Part shown: positions 35,883 through 43,596 of the stretch, one piece after another | How positions within the stretch are numbered: position 1 is the first letter of the stretch | Layout: each line of letters opens with the position of its first letter | Source of the DNA: Longispora sp040681875 | GTDB taxonomy: Bacteria > Actinomycetota > Actinomycetes > Mycobacteriales > Micromonosporaceae | Length of the DNA stretch: 64,000 nucleotides | Assembly (NCBI RefSeq): GCF_040681875.1 | Contig: NZ_JBFAZP010000002.1 | Span: 558,001 to 622,000 of the forward strand | Direction of reading: 5' to 3' | The notes under the pieces: model-generated | Seen by the model: only the letters and a program-made list of their open reading frames with translations | The model's database searches: none | Told to the model about the DNA's origin: nothing | Position numbers and translations under genes: made by a program

Positions 35883-35920
35883 GGCGGGCGGACGCCCTGG
35901 GGGTGGCATCCGCCCGCCTC
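35881..35920. terminator. 12-bp hairpin between convergent XRE and trypsin genes
   Basis: Arms 35881-35892 and 35909-35920 are perfectly complementary with a 16-base loop; the hairpin starts at the XRE stop codon. Confidence 0.7.
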
Positions 35921-35930
35921 CGTGCCGGCG

Positions 35931-36734
35931 CTAGGCCAGCGGTCCGGTGACGCTCTCGATCCACGCGCGGTGCGTGGTCACGTCGGTGTAGATGCCCAGG
36001 CCGCTGGAGCAGTCCGGGAACTGCACGGGGCCGTTCGGGTCCTGCGGGAGCACCTCGACGCGGCTGAACGCGCCGTTGAGCCGCCAGGCGCCGCCGACCT
36101 TGCGGAGCAGCGGGCCGCCGGAGTCCCCGAAGCAGGCGCCCTGGTGGGTGTCCGGGTTGCCGGTGCAGATCTCGTTGGCCGTGTTGATCGGGGCCTCGAC
36201 GTTGGTGCACAGCGCCGGGTCGCGGAACCCGGTGTCGAGCTGCTTGAGGGTGGTGGTCCGGCCGTCGTCGCCGCAGAACGTGCCGACCGTGGTGCAGCCC
36301 CAGCCGATCAGCCGGGCGTCCCCGCCGACGGGCTGGCGGGTGTCGAGCTTGACCGGGGTGTTGGTGACCGGGCGGTCGAGGCGGATCAGCGCCACGTCGT
36401 TGGCCTGCGCGCCGCCCTGCGGGTGCGTGACGATCTGGGTGGGGGTGCGGACCTGGCCGCCGGTGTCGGTGTAGCGGCTGCCGATCCGCAGCCGGATCGC
36501 GCCCGGCTCCTTGCCCGCGACGCAGTGCCAGGCGGTCACGACCCAGTTGGCGGAGATCAGGCTGCCGCCGCAGAAGTGCGGCGCCTCGGTGCGGGCGGGA
36601 TCCTGGAGGGAGACCATGAAGGAGTACGCGCTGGGCGCGTACTGGCCGCCGACGATGGCCATCGACGTGCCCGGGGTGGAGGCGAGGATGACGGCGGCGG
36701 CGGCAGCCGCGAGGCCAATGCGCAGAAGTCTCAA
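35931..36734 (-). CDS. Secreted trypsin-family serine protease with no propeptide
   Basis: The 267-residue protein has a signal peptide (about 1-26) immediately followed by IVGG (27-30), so signal cleavage alone would expose the activating N-terminus. The catalytic triad is His70 (TAWHC), Asp113 (ANDVALI) and Ser205 (GDSGGP). The specificity-pocket position six residues before Ser is Gly rather than trypsin's Asp, which suggests elastase/chymotrypsin-like preference. Start TTG 36734 is chosen with AAAGG eight bases upstream, because the preceding in-frame codons lack a start. It is divergent from the SARP gene at 36847. Confidence 0.85.
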   Translation of the reverse strand: MRLLRIGLAAAAAAVILASTPGTSMAIVGGQYAPSAYSFMVSLQDPARTEAPHFCGGSLISANWVVTAWHCVAGKEPGAIRLRIGSRYTDTGGQVRTPTQIVTHPQGGAQANDVALIRLDRPVTNTPVKLDTRQPVGGDARLIGWGCTTVGTFCGDDGRTTTLKQLDTGFRDPALCTNVEAPINTANEICTGNPDTHQGACFGDSGGPLLRKVGGAWRLNGAFSRVEVLPQDPNGPVQFPDCSSGLGIYTDVTTHRAWIESVTGPLA

Positions 36735-36797
36735 GACACGTGCCTTTCGTGGGGACCGCGGATCCGGTTCGGACCCGATGTGACCAGCCTCGCCAGT

Positions 36798-36839
36798 GGC
36801 GCTAACGGCCGGCTGGTCCGGCGCTAACGCGGCTACCCT
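36798..36839 (+). promoter_or_regulatory. Promoter with 22-bp-spaced direct repeat GGCGCTAACG and -10-like TACCCT
   Basis: Identical 10-bp words lie at 36798-36807 and 36820-36829, exactly two helical turns apart. A -10-like TACCCT (36834-36839) follows 5 bp later and GTG 36847 is 8 bp beyond that, so the transcript may be leaderless. This is the geometry expected for SARP-type activators, which bind direct repeats spaced by multiples of 11 bp. Confidence 0.55.
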
Positions 36840-36846
36840 CGGGCGG

Positions 36847-39675
36847 GTGACCACGGGGATGGACGACACGTTGCGGTTCACGGTGCTCGGCCGGCTGGCC
36901 GCGCGCCGGGCCGGCCGGGAGTTCGACCTCGGGGCCCCCGGCCCCCGGGCGCTCCTCGGGCACCTGCTGCTGCGCGCGAACGTGGTGGTCCGCCCCGCCG
37001 AGCTGTTCGACGTGCTGTGGGGCCCGGCGCCGCCCGCGACCGCCGGCAACGTGGTGCAGGCCTACGTCGGCAGGCTGCGCCGGGTGCTGGAGCCGGGCCG
37101 GGCGCCCCGGGGCACGGCCCGGGTGCTGGCGTTCACCGACGGCGGCTACCTGCTGCGGCTCGCCCCCGGCCAGTTGGACCTGGACGAGTTCCACGCCGAC
37201 CTGGCCCTCGGCCGGGGGCTGCTCGGCGGCGGGGACCTGCCCGGGGCGGCCGACGCGTTCCGCCGGGCCCTGGACCGGTGGACCGGGCCGGCGCTGGCCG
37301 GGCTTCCCGACGGACCCCAGCTGGGCCGGGAGCGGGCCCGGTTGGAGGAGAGCCGGGTGCAGGCGTTCGAGGAGCTGGCGGCCGTGGAGCTGGCGTTGGG
37401 CCGGCCGGCCGGGGTGATCGCGCAGCTCACCGAGCTGACCGCCGGGCACCCGACCCGGGAGCGGCTGTGCGAGCTGCTGATGACCGCGCTGTGCCAGGCC
37501 GGCCGGCCCGCCGACGCGCTGACCGCCTACCACGGGCTGCGACACAGCCTGGTGGGGTTGACCGGGCTGGATCCGGGGCCGGCGGTGCAGCGGCTGCACC
37601 AGCGGATCCTGACCGGCGCGGAGCCGGGCGCCGGGCCGGGCGCCGGGTCCGGACGGACCACCGCGCCCGCGCAGTTGCCCCTCGGCCCGGTCGGGTTCAC
37701 CGGCCGGGTAGCGGAGCTGGCCGCCGTGGACCGGCTGGGCGCGGGCGGGCTGACGGTGGCCGCCGTGACCGGGCCGGCGGGGGTGGGCAAGAGCGCCCTG
37801 GCCCTGCACTGGGCACGGCGGGCCGCCGGCCGCTATCCCGACGGGCAGCTGTTCGCGGACCTGCGCGGGTTCGACGAGGCCGCGCCGGTGTGCCCGGAGC
37901 AGCTGCTCGGGGAGTTCCTGGCCGGGCTGGGGGTGCCCGCCGACGGGATCCCCGCCGGTGGTCCGGCCCGCGCGGCCCTGTACCGCTCGGTGCTCGCCGC
38001 CCGCCGGGTGCTCGTGGTCCTCGACAACGCGCGGGACTCCGCACAGGTCAGACCCTTCCTGCCGGGTACGCCGTCCTGCGCCCTCGTCGTGACCAGCCGC
38101 AACCGGCTCGACTCGCTGACCGTGCGCGAGGGCGCGCTGCCGGTCCGGCTCGGGGTGCTCGACGCGGCCGAGGCGGAGGCGCTGCTGGCCGCCGGCCTGG
38201 GTGCCGACCGGGTGGCCGCCGAGCCCGGGGCGGCCCGCGAGCTGGCCGTACTGTGCGACGGGCTGCCGCTGGCCCTGCGGATCGCGGCCTGCCGGCTCGC
38301 CGAGCACCCGGGCCGGCCGATCAGCGCCGCCGTGGCCGAACTCGACGACGAACGCCGCCGGCTGGCCGCGCTGTCCGCCGAGGACATCGGGGTGTCCGCC
38401 GCCCTGGCGTTGACCTACCGGGCGCTGCCGGCCGGGCAGGCCAGGCTGCTGCGGCTGCTGGGCCTGCACCGGGGCGCGGCCGTGGACGCGCACGCCGCCG
38501 CCGCGCTCGCCGGGTGCGCACCGGCCGAGGCCGCCGGGCAGCTCGCGGGGCTGGCCGGCACCCACCTCACGAGCGAGTCCGCGCCCGGCCGGCACGCCCG
38601 GCACGACCTGATCCGGTTGTACTCCCGGCAGCTGGCCGAGACGGAGGAGCCCGCCGCCGACCGGTCCGCGGCCGCCGCGCGGCTCCTGGACTACTACCTC
38701 GACACCCTGGTGCACACCCGGCCGTACTGGAACCCGGGCACGCCCGCGCCGCCCGGGCTGCGGGTGCGGTTCCCGCCGGTCCGACCGCGCCGGTTCGCCG
38801 ACCGGGCCGCGATGACCGCCTGGTTCGAGGAGGAGGACCTGACCTCGGCGGTGGAGACCGCCGCCGCGCTGGGCGAGCACCAACGCTGCTGGTGGCTGGC
38901 CCGCGAACTGTGGCCGTACTACTACGGCCGGCGCACGCACGCCGAGTGGGCGCACGCCCTGCGCCTGGGCCTGGCGTCCGCGCTGGCCGTGGGCGCCGAA
39001 CGCGGCGAGATGGTGATGCGCGCGCACCTGGCCACCGCGCTCGGCCTGGGCGGCGACCCGGAGGCGGCCGTGGAACAGCACACCCTGGCGGTGGCGACCG
39101 CCGAACGGCTCGGCGACCGGCTCAGCGCGGCCTCGATGCGGGTCAACCTGGGCGCGGCGCACGCCCTCACCGGCGGCCTGGACCTGGCCGTCGAGCACTA
39201 CCGGTCGGCGGCGGCGACCGCGCACGCCCTCGGGGCCGGGGCCCTGGCGGCCCGGTGCCTGGCCAACATGGCGGAGCTGGCGCTGCGGCGGGGCGACCCG
39301 GCGGCGGCCCTGCGGCACGTGGACGAGGCCCTGGCGGCCGCGCCCTCCGACGCGGTCTGGGGCCAGCCCGCCGAGCTGCTGCTCTACCGGGGGCAGGCGC
39401 ACCGGGGCCTGGGCCGGCCCGGCGAGGCCGCGCACGCGCTCCGCCGGGCGGTGGCCACCGCCGGGGCCGGCGGGCAGCGGCACACCGAGGCCGAGGCCCG
39501 CTTCGAGCTCGGCTCGGTGCTCCGCGACGCCGACCCGGAGGCCGCCGGGGCCGAGTGGCGGGCGGCCAGGGCGCTGGCCGCCGGGATCGGCAGCCCGCTC
39601 ACCGTCGCGCTGGACGCGCTGCTGGCGCCCGGGGGCCGGCCGGCGCCGGGGTTCCACGACCCCGGCTTCGACTAG
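36847..39675 (+). CDS. Large SARP-family regulator (OmpR-like DBD, BTAD, NB-ARC, TPR)
   Basis: The protein (942 residues) has an N-terminal winged helix (about 5-95), a BTAD domain (about 100-250), an NB-ARC ATPase domain with P-loop GPAGVGKSAL (about 320-330) and VVLDNA Walker B, and C-terminal TPR-like repeats. This is the AfsR-like architecture that activates secondary metabolism clusters. GTG 36847 is used; ATG 36859 is an in-frame alternative. It is the leftmost regulator of the polyketide cluster. A 22-bp direct repeat in its promoter suggests autoregulation or control by the second SARP. Confidence 0.88.
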   Translation: MTTGMDDTLRFTVLGRLAARRAGREFDLGAPGPRALLGHLLLRANVVVRPAELFDVLWGPAPPATAGNVVQAYVGRLRRVLEPGRAPRGTARVLAFTDGGYLLRLAPGQLDLDEFHADLALGRGLLGGGDLPGAADAFRRALDRWTGPALAGLPDGPQLGRERARLEESRVQAFEELAAVELALGRPAGVIAQLTELTAGHPTRERLCELLMTALCQAGRPADALTAYHGLRHSLVGLTGLDPGPAVQRLHQRILTGAEPGAGPGAGSGRTTAPAQLPLGPVGFTGRVAELAAVDRLGAGGLTVAAVTGPAGVGKSALALHWARRAAGRYPDGQLFADLRGFDEAAPVCPEQLLGEFLAGLGVPADGIPAGGPARAALYRSVLAARRVLVVLDNARDSAQVRPFLPGTPSCALVVTSRNRLDSLTVREGALPVRLGVLDAAEAEALLAAGLGADRVAAEPGAARELAVLCDGLPLALRIAACRLAEHPGRPISAAVAELDDERRRLAALSAEDIGVSAALALTYRALPAGQARLLRLLGLHRGAAVDAHAAAALAGCAPAEAAGQLAGLAGTHLTSESAPGRHARHDLIRLYSRQLAETEEPAADRSAAAARLLDYYLDTLVHTRPYWNPGTPAPPGLRVRFPPVRPRRFADRAAMTAWFEEEDLTSAVETAAALGEHQRCWWLARELWPYYYGRRTHAEWAHALRLGLASALAVGAERGEMVMRAHLATALGLGGDPEAAVEQHTLAVATAERLGDRLSAASMRVNLGAAHALTGGLDLAVEHYRSAAATAHALGAGALAARCLANMAELALRRGDPAAALRHVDEALAAAPSDAVWGQPAELLLYRGQAHRGLGRPGEAAHALRRAVATAGAGGQRHTEAEARFELGSVLRDADPEAAGAEWRAARALAAGIGSPLTVALDALLAPGGRPAPGFHDPGFD

Positions 39676-39821
39676 GCGTCCGGTCACTGCCCGGGCGGCG
39701 AGCCGCACGGCCGGAGCGCACGGGTTCCCGCCCGGCCCGCGACCGCCGGGCCGTCGTCGCCGGGGCCCTGCCGGGAACGCCGGCAGAGCTGGCGCACCCG
39801 GTACCCCCATGGTGGTTGTCG

Positions 39822-40052
39822 TTATTTCTCGTCCTCGAACCAGCCGCAGTCGATCGTGATCGCGCCCGGGCCGCAGATGCCCATGGTCGGCTCCTCCGGC
39901 GTCGGCTGCGGCGGGCACTCACTGACCGTGAGCGCGCACATCACTCCCCCGTCGGCCCGCGCCTCGCCCGGCGTGACCCCTGTCACCCCCATGACCAGCG
40001 CCGACAGCGCCACAACCCCTGCGAGCAGCACACCTACGCGTCGCTTGAACAT
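39822..40052 (-). CDS. Small secreted peptide, four cysteines, between two SARP genes
   Basis: The 76-residue preprotein has a Sec signal peptide (1 to about 33, with a double-basic start and ending ARA). The mature part is about 40 residues, acidic, with four Cys (MCALTVSEC, GICGP, IDCGWF) and a Pro-rich middle. ATG 40052 has a purine-rich GGGGGACGG site. I do not recognise a family. Its place between two pathway regulators is compatible with a signalling or immunity-related peptide or a coincidental gene. Confidence 0.6.
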   Translation of the reverse strand: MFKRRVGVLLAGVVALSALVMGVTGVTPGEARADGGVMCALTVSECPPQPTPEEPTMGICGPGAITIDCGWFEDEK

Positions 40053-40120
40053 TCCCGTCCCCCACAATCCGTGTCCGTTGAAACCCGGAACCGCCTCCCC
40101 GGACTCAGCATGGAGGGGCG

Positions 40121-40140
40121 CACTGAACGCCCACTGAACG
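40121..40140 (+). promoter_or_regulatory. 11-bp-spaced direct repeat CACTGAACG before the second SARP gene
   Basis: CACTGAACG occurs at 40121-40129 and 40132-40140, period exactly 11 bp. It is only 10 bp upstream of ATG 40151, so the promoter would have to lie farther upstream and the repeat could act as an autoregulatory operator or be coincidental. Related TTGAA words occur at about 40044 and 40078. Confidence 0.4.
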
Positions 40141-40150
40141 AGGGGGCGTC

Positions 40151-41812
40151 ATGGAGTTCCGGCTACTCGGACCGGTCGAGGCGCACACCGCCGGCGGGGC
40201 CGTGCCGGTGCCCGCCGGACAGGGCGCGGTGGTGCTCGCCGCCCTGCTGCTGGCCGACAACCGGGCGGTGTCCGTCGACCAGCTCCTGGAGGCGGTGTGG
40301 GGCGGCGCCCCGCCCCGACACGCCCGCACCGCCCTCCAGGGGCACGTGTCCCGGCTGCGCCGCCTCCTCGACGGGCTCGACGCCGGCCGGTGCGGGGTCG
40401 CGCTGCACACCCGGCCGGCCGGCTACCTGCTGACCGTCGGGCCGGACCTCGTCGACGCGCACCGGTTCGAGCGGCTCACCGCGACGGCCCGGGCCCGCGA
40501 CGACGGGACCGCGATCGGGCTGCTCGACGAGGCCCTCGGGCTGTGGCGCGGGCCGGCGCTGCTCGGGGTGCCGCTGGCCCGGGAGGCCGCCCGGCTCGAC
40601 GGGGCCCGGCTCGACGCCGTCGAACAGCTCGCCGACCTGCTGCTCCGCGCCGGGCGTGCCTCCGACGCCGCCGGGGTGCTGGAGCCGTGGGTGGCCGGCC
40701 ATCCGCTCCGGGAGTCCCTGGTGGAGCGGGGCATGCGGGCGCTGTGCGCCGGTGGACGGCAGGCCGAGGCGATCGCGCTGTTCCACCGGACCCGGGAGGC
40801 GCTGTGCGAGGCGCTGGGGGTGGATCCGGGGGCGCGGCTGGTGTCGGTGTACGCGGAGATCCTGCGTGGGGAGGGGCGGGCGGTGGGCGGGGCGCCGGGC
40901 CGCGTCGCCGGGGTGGGGGTCGGGGCTGCCGGGGCAGGGGCCAGGGTTGCCGGGCCGGGAGCCGGATTCCGGGCCGGGGCTTCCGCTGGGGCCGAGACCG
41001 GAACCGGGGCCGAGGTCGGGGCCGAGGTCGGGGCCGAGGTCGGGGCCGAGGTCGAGGTCGGGACGCGCGCCGCCGACCCGCTCGGCGGGTTGCGGCAACG
41101 GCTCGACGAGAGGCTCGAAGCGTTCGCCGACCGGGAACCCGCCCAGGTCGGCGCCGCCTTCGACCGGGCCGAGCCCGACCTTGCCCGGTTGGCCGCCGAG
41201 CTGTTGTCCGCCGGGGATCCGGCCGGTGCCTGGCGGCTGCTGTCGGCGCTCGGCCGGCTCTACCACGACCGGGCCGAGCGGCCGGTGTGGGCCGCCGCGC
41301 TGCGGACCGGGCTGGCCGCGACCCGGGCCGCGGGCGACCGCCTCGGGGAACTCGCGGCCCGCCGGCAGCTGGGCGTGGCCCTCGCCGGGACGGACCCCGA
41401 GGAGGCGGCCACGTGTTTCCGGGCGGCCCTGGACCTGGCCCGGGAACTGGGCGATCCCGACGGCGAGCGGTCCGCGTTGACCAACCTGGCGGCGCTGGCC
41501 CTGGGCCGGCAGGCGCCCGAGCAGGCCCGGCGCTGGGCTGCGGCGGCCGTGGGCCTGGCCGGGAAGTGCCGCGCGCCCGGCGGGCACGTGCTCGCGCTGG
41601 CCAACCTGGCGACCGCGAGCGCCGCCCTGGGCGCGGGGCCGGAGGCCCGCCGGCACGCGGACAGCGCCGTGGCGGCGGCGGAGGGCGCACCCCGGCTGCG
41701 CGCGGTGGCGTTGGCGGCCCGGGCGCACGTGCTGGGCTCGGAGGACGACCGGGTGGGCGCGGTGCCGGCGGCCCGTGGGGACGGGCGCGGGGCTCGGCGG
41801 TGGGCCGACTAG
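40151..41812 (+). CDS. SARP-family transcriptional activator (winged helix-BTAD, low-complexity linker, TPR)
   Basis: The 553-residue protein has an OmpR-like winged helix (about 1-92), a BTAD domain (about 98-240), a Gly/Ala/Val-Glu linker with four GAEV tetrapeptides, and TPR-like repeats (about 310-540). Unlike the SARP at 36847 it has no NB-ARC P-loop. SARPs activate polyketide operons by binding direct repeats near -35. ATG 40151 has GAGGGGG upstream. It is probably a pathway-specific activator of the PKS cluster. Confidence 0.85.
   Translation: MEFRLLGPVEAHTAGGAVPVPAGQGAVVLAALLLADNRAVSVDQLLEAVWGGAPPRHARTALQGHVSRLRRLLDGLDAGRCGVALHTRPAGYLLTVGPDLVDAHRFERLTATARARDDGTAIGLLDEALGLWRGPALLGVPLAREAARLDGARLDAVEQLADLLLRAGRASDAAGVLEPWVAGHPLRESLVERGMRALCAGGRQAEAIALFHRTREALCEALGVDPGARLVSVYAEILRGEGRAVGGAPGRVAGVGVGAAGAGARVAGPGAGFRAGASAGAETGTGAEVGAEVGAEVGAEVEVGTRAADPLGGLRQRLDERLEAFADREPAQVGAAFDRAEPDLARLAAELLSAGDPAGAWRLLSALGRLYHDRAERPVWAAALRTGLAATRAAGDRLGELAARRQLGVALAGTDPEEAATCFRAALDLARELGDPDGERSALTNLAALALGRQAPEQARRWAAAAVGLAGKCRAPGGHVLALANLATASAALGAGPEARRHADSAVAAAEGAPRLRAVALAARAHVLGSEDDRVGAVPAARGDGRGARRWAD
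41006..41053. repeat. In-frame 12-bp minisatellite, four units (GAEV)4
   Basis: GGGGCCGAGGTC repeats exactly at 41006, 41018, 41030 and 41042 within the SARP linker. The unit is a multiple of three, so slippage changes linker length without breaking the frame. Confidence 0.85.
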
Positions 41813-42144
41813 GAAAAACACCAAAGAACATTTCCCTTGGGTACACGCGTGCATTGTTTGCCCGCCCGGGTTCCGTCGGATATCCGCACCCGGCCGACGG
41901 GCGGCGAAAGTGGGAGTCTGTCGGCTCTCGAAATCCGCCATTTATGTCGGTGCTGGTAAGACACAAGTGGGTTTCACATGGGTTAAGTAGGTCTATGGCG
42001 ATGATCACAGACAGGCTATGTCCTCATAGGATGATGAGATAGGACTTTACCGGCCATGGTGTTTCATTCCACTTCCTAGTCGACTTGACGAGCGCCGCAT
42101 AGACTCAGGGTTGTCAATTCAATGTTCAGTAGCGGGGGGCTACA
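41813..42144. other. AT-rich regulatory leader before the LuxR-type gene
   Basis: This 332-bp gap has no gene and is distinctly richer in A and T than its surroundings, notably 41813-41850 and 41940-42140. It contains an imperfect inverted repeat around 42018-42043 (GTCCTCAT...ATGAGATAGGAC) and a -35-like TTGACG near 42084. It probably holds the promoter and control sites of the LuxR-type gene. Confidence 0.5.
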
Positions 42145-42933
42145 TTGTCGTATCCAAGGCATTCGACCGCACCCGGATCCGCACAGACACTGACGCCTGA
42201 CAACCTCGAGGCATCGCTCGTCCAGGCACGGGGATTCCTGGACGAGGCACTGCGGGTCAGCCGGGAGACCCGCAGCGCCACGGACACCCACATCGAGTAC
42301 CACTCCCAGGGTTGGCGCACGGCGGCCCGGATGCTGCTCAGGGGCGTCCACCGGGAGTATGTGCTGGCGTCGTCCGGTGCCTCCGTGTGCAGCATGGAGC
42401 AGCTCGACCTGCAGAGCAGACTGGTCGGGGAGATGGTGGCCCGGGACATCGGGGTCCGCCACCTGTTCAATCCCGGGGCGCTGGCCCGGCCCAGCGTCCA
42501 GAAGTACGCCGAGTCGGTGGCCCGGCGCGGCGCGAAGGTCCGGGTGTCCGCCAGCAAGTTCCAGGACACCATCATCGTCGACGGCCGGTCCGCGGTCGTC
42601 TGGGGCCGCAACGGGATCTACGACGAGCAGTGCCTCGTGATCCGGGGCACCGTGGTCCTCGACGGCCTGCACCGGCTGCTCAACGTCGTGTGGGACTCCG
42701 CCAGCGACCTGGAGACCTACCAGCGGTGGCACGGCGACGAGTCCGCGGAACTGACCGTGGCCATCGTCGGCATGCTCAACGCGGGCTACAAGGACGACGC
42801 GGCGGCCCGCCAACTGGGCATGTCCGTGCGGACGTACCGGAGGCACGTCGCCGAGATCCTCCGCCGGCTCGGTGCCGGTTCGAGGTTCCAGGCGGGTGCC
42901 CGGGCCGTGCAGTTGGGCCTGCTGCCGGCATGA
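42145..42933 (+). CDS. LuxR-type regulator with phospholipase-D-like sensor region
   Basis: The 262-residue protein has an N-terminal helical segment, a middle part (about 60-190) resembling the PLD-like sensor of TrmB-type regulators (FQDTIIVDGRSAVVWG) and a C-terminal LuxR helix-turn-helix (about 205-260; DDAAARQLGMSVRTYRRHVAEIL). Start TTG 42145 is chosen with GGGGGG six bases upstream; the weak codon would keep levels low. It lacks an N-terminal response-regulator domain. It lies inside the cluster next to the tailoring genes and is likely pathway-specific; the ligand is unknown. Confidence 0.8.
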   Translation: MSYPRHSTAPGSAQTLTPDNLEASLVQARGFLDEALRVSRETRSATDTHIEYHSQGWRTAARMLLRGVHREYVLASSGASVCSMEQLDLQSRLVGEMVARDIGVRHLFNPGALARPSVQKYAESVARRGAKVRVSASKFQDTIIVDGRSAVVWGRNGIYDEQCLVIRGTVVLDGLHRLLNVVWDSASDLETYQRWHGDESAELTVAIVGMLNAGYKDDAAARQLGMSVRTYRRHVAEILRRLGAGSRFQAGARAVQLGLLPA

Positions 42934-42934
42934 G

Positions 42935-42973
42935 CGGAGGGGGTGACCGCCGGTGTGGCGGTCACCCCCTCCG
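42935..42973. terminator. Perfect 17-bp bidirectional hairpin
   Basis: Arms 42935-42951 and 42957-42973 are perfectly complementary with loop GGTGT, one base after the LuxR-type gene stop and facing the convergent flavin reductase gene. Confidence 0.85.
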
Positions 42974-43002
42974 TCAGGTCGGCCCGGTCGGCCTGGGCGG
43001 CC

Positions 43003-43056
43003 GGGCTTCAGCGCCAGGCCGGGTATCAGCACCAGGCCTGGTGTCGGCGCCAGGTC
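43003..43056. repeat. Three tandem 18-bp units at convergent gene ends
   Basis: Units at 43003, 43021 and 43039 follow GGG(C/T)NTCAGCGCCAGGCC with substitutions. The array lies between the 17-bp terminator and the flavin reductase stop. Confidence 0.75.
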
Positions 43057-43065
43057 GGGCGTGGG

Positions 43066-43596
43066 TCAGCCCACCGTGCCGAACGCCCGTTGGTGCCACA
43101 CGAGCGGCTGCCCCGGTCGGGCGTCGGCCGTCAGGACCCGCCCGACCAGCATCAGGTGGTCCCCGCCGTCGAGGCGGCCGTCCACGGCGCAGTGCACCAC
43201 CGCCGTCGCGTCGGGCAGGTAGGGCAGCCGGGTCCCCTCGGCCCGCCGGAAGTCCGCGGCGGCGAACCGGTTCGCGCCGTGCAGGGCGAACCGGGCCGCC
43301 AGCTCCCGGTGTTCGGCGCCGAGGATGTTGACGACGAACCGGGGCGCGGTCCTGAACGTCGGGAAGCAGCTCGAACTCCGGCCGATGTTGACCAGGAGCA
43401 GCGGCGGTTCCATCGACAACGAACACACGGCGCTCGCGGTGAAACCCCACGGGGTGTCGTGCGCGTCGACCGTCGTCACGATGGTCACGGGCGCCGCGAG
43501 GCAGGCCATGGCGTCCCGGAAAGCCGCGGCCAGCCCCGGGTCGGGCGGCGGCGCGGACCGCCCGACCTGCGGCAGGGGATGCGGCCGGACGGTCAC
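43066..43596 (-). CDS. Flavin reductase (HpaC-like) partner of the LLM monooxygenase
   Basis: The 176-residue protein is a split-barrel flavin reductase (FRDAMACLAAPVTIVTT, GFTASAVCSLSMEPPLLLVNIGRSS, FVVNILGAEH). It would reduce FMN or FAD with NAD(P)H for the adjacent monooxygenase. GTG 43596 overlaps the LLM stop (GTGA), the strongest form of translational coupling, so the two probably work together as a two-component monooxygenase tailoring the polyketide. Confidence 0.9.
   Translation of the reverse strand: MTVRPHPLPQVGRSAPPPDPGLAAAFRDAMACLAAPVTIVTTVDAHDTPWGFTASAVCSLSMEPPLLLVNIGRSSSCFPTFRTAPRFVVNILGAEHRELAARFALHGANRFAAADFRRAEGTRLPYLPDATAVVHCAVDGRLDGGDHLMLVGRVLTADARPGQPLVWHQRAFGTVG

Noticed and set aside
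36847..39675. STAND/NLR-type defence ATPase because of the NB-ARC P-loop and TPR repeats
   Set aside because: The N-terminal OmpR-like winged helix and BTAD domain define it as a SARP regulator.
37017..40433. A 1138-codon open frame over the first SARP gene
   Set aside because: Shadow frame of the SARP; no domain and extreme Arg/Gly/Ala bias.
41813..42144. tRNA or structured RNA in the AT-rich gap
   Set aside because: No cloverleaf or conserved tRNA arm sequences could be found by eye.
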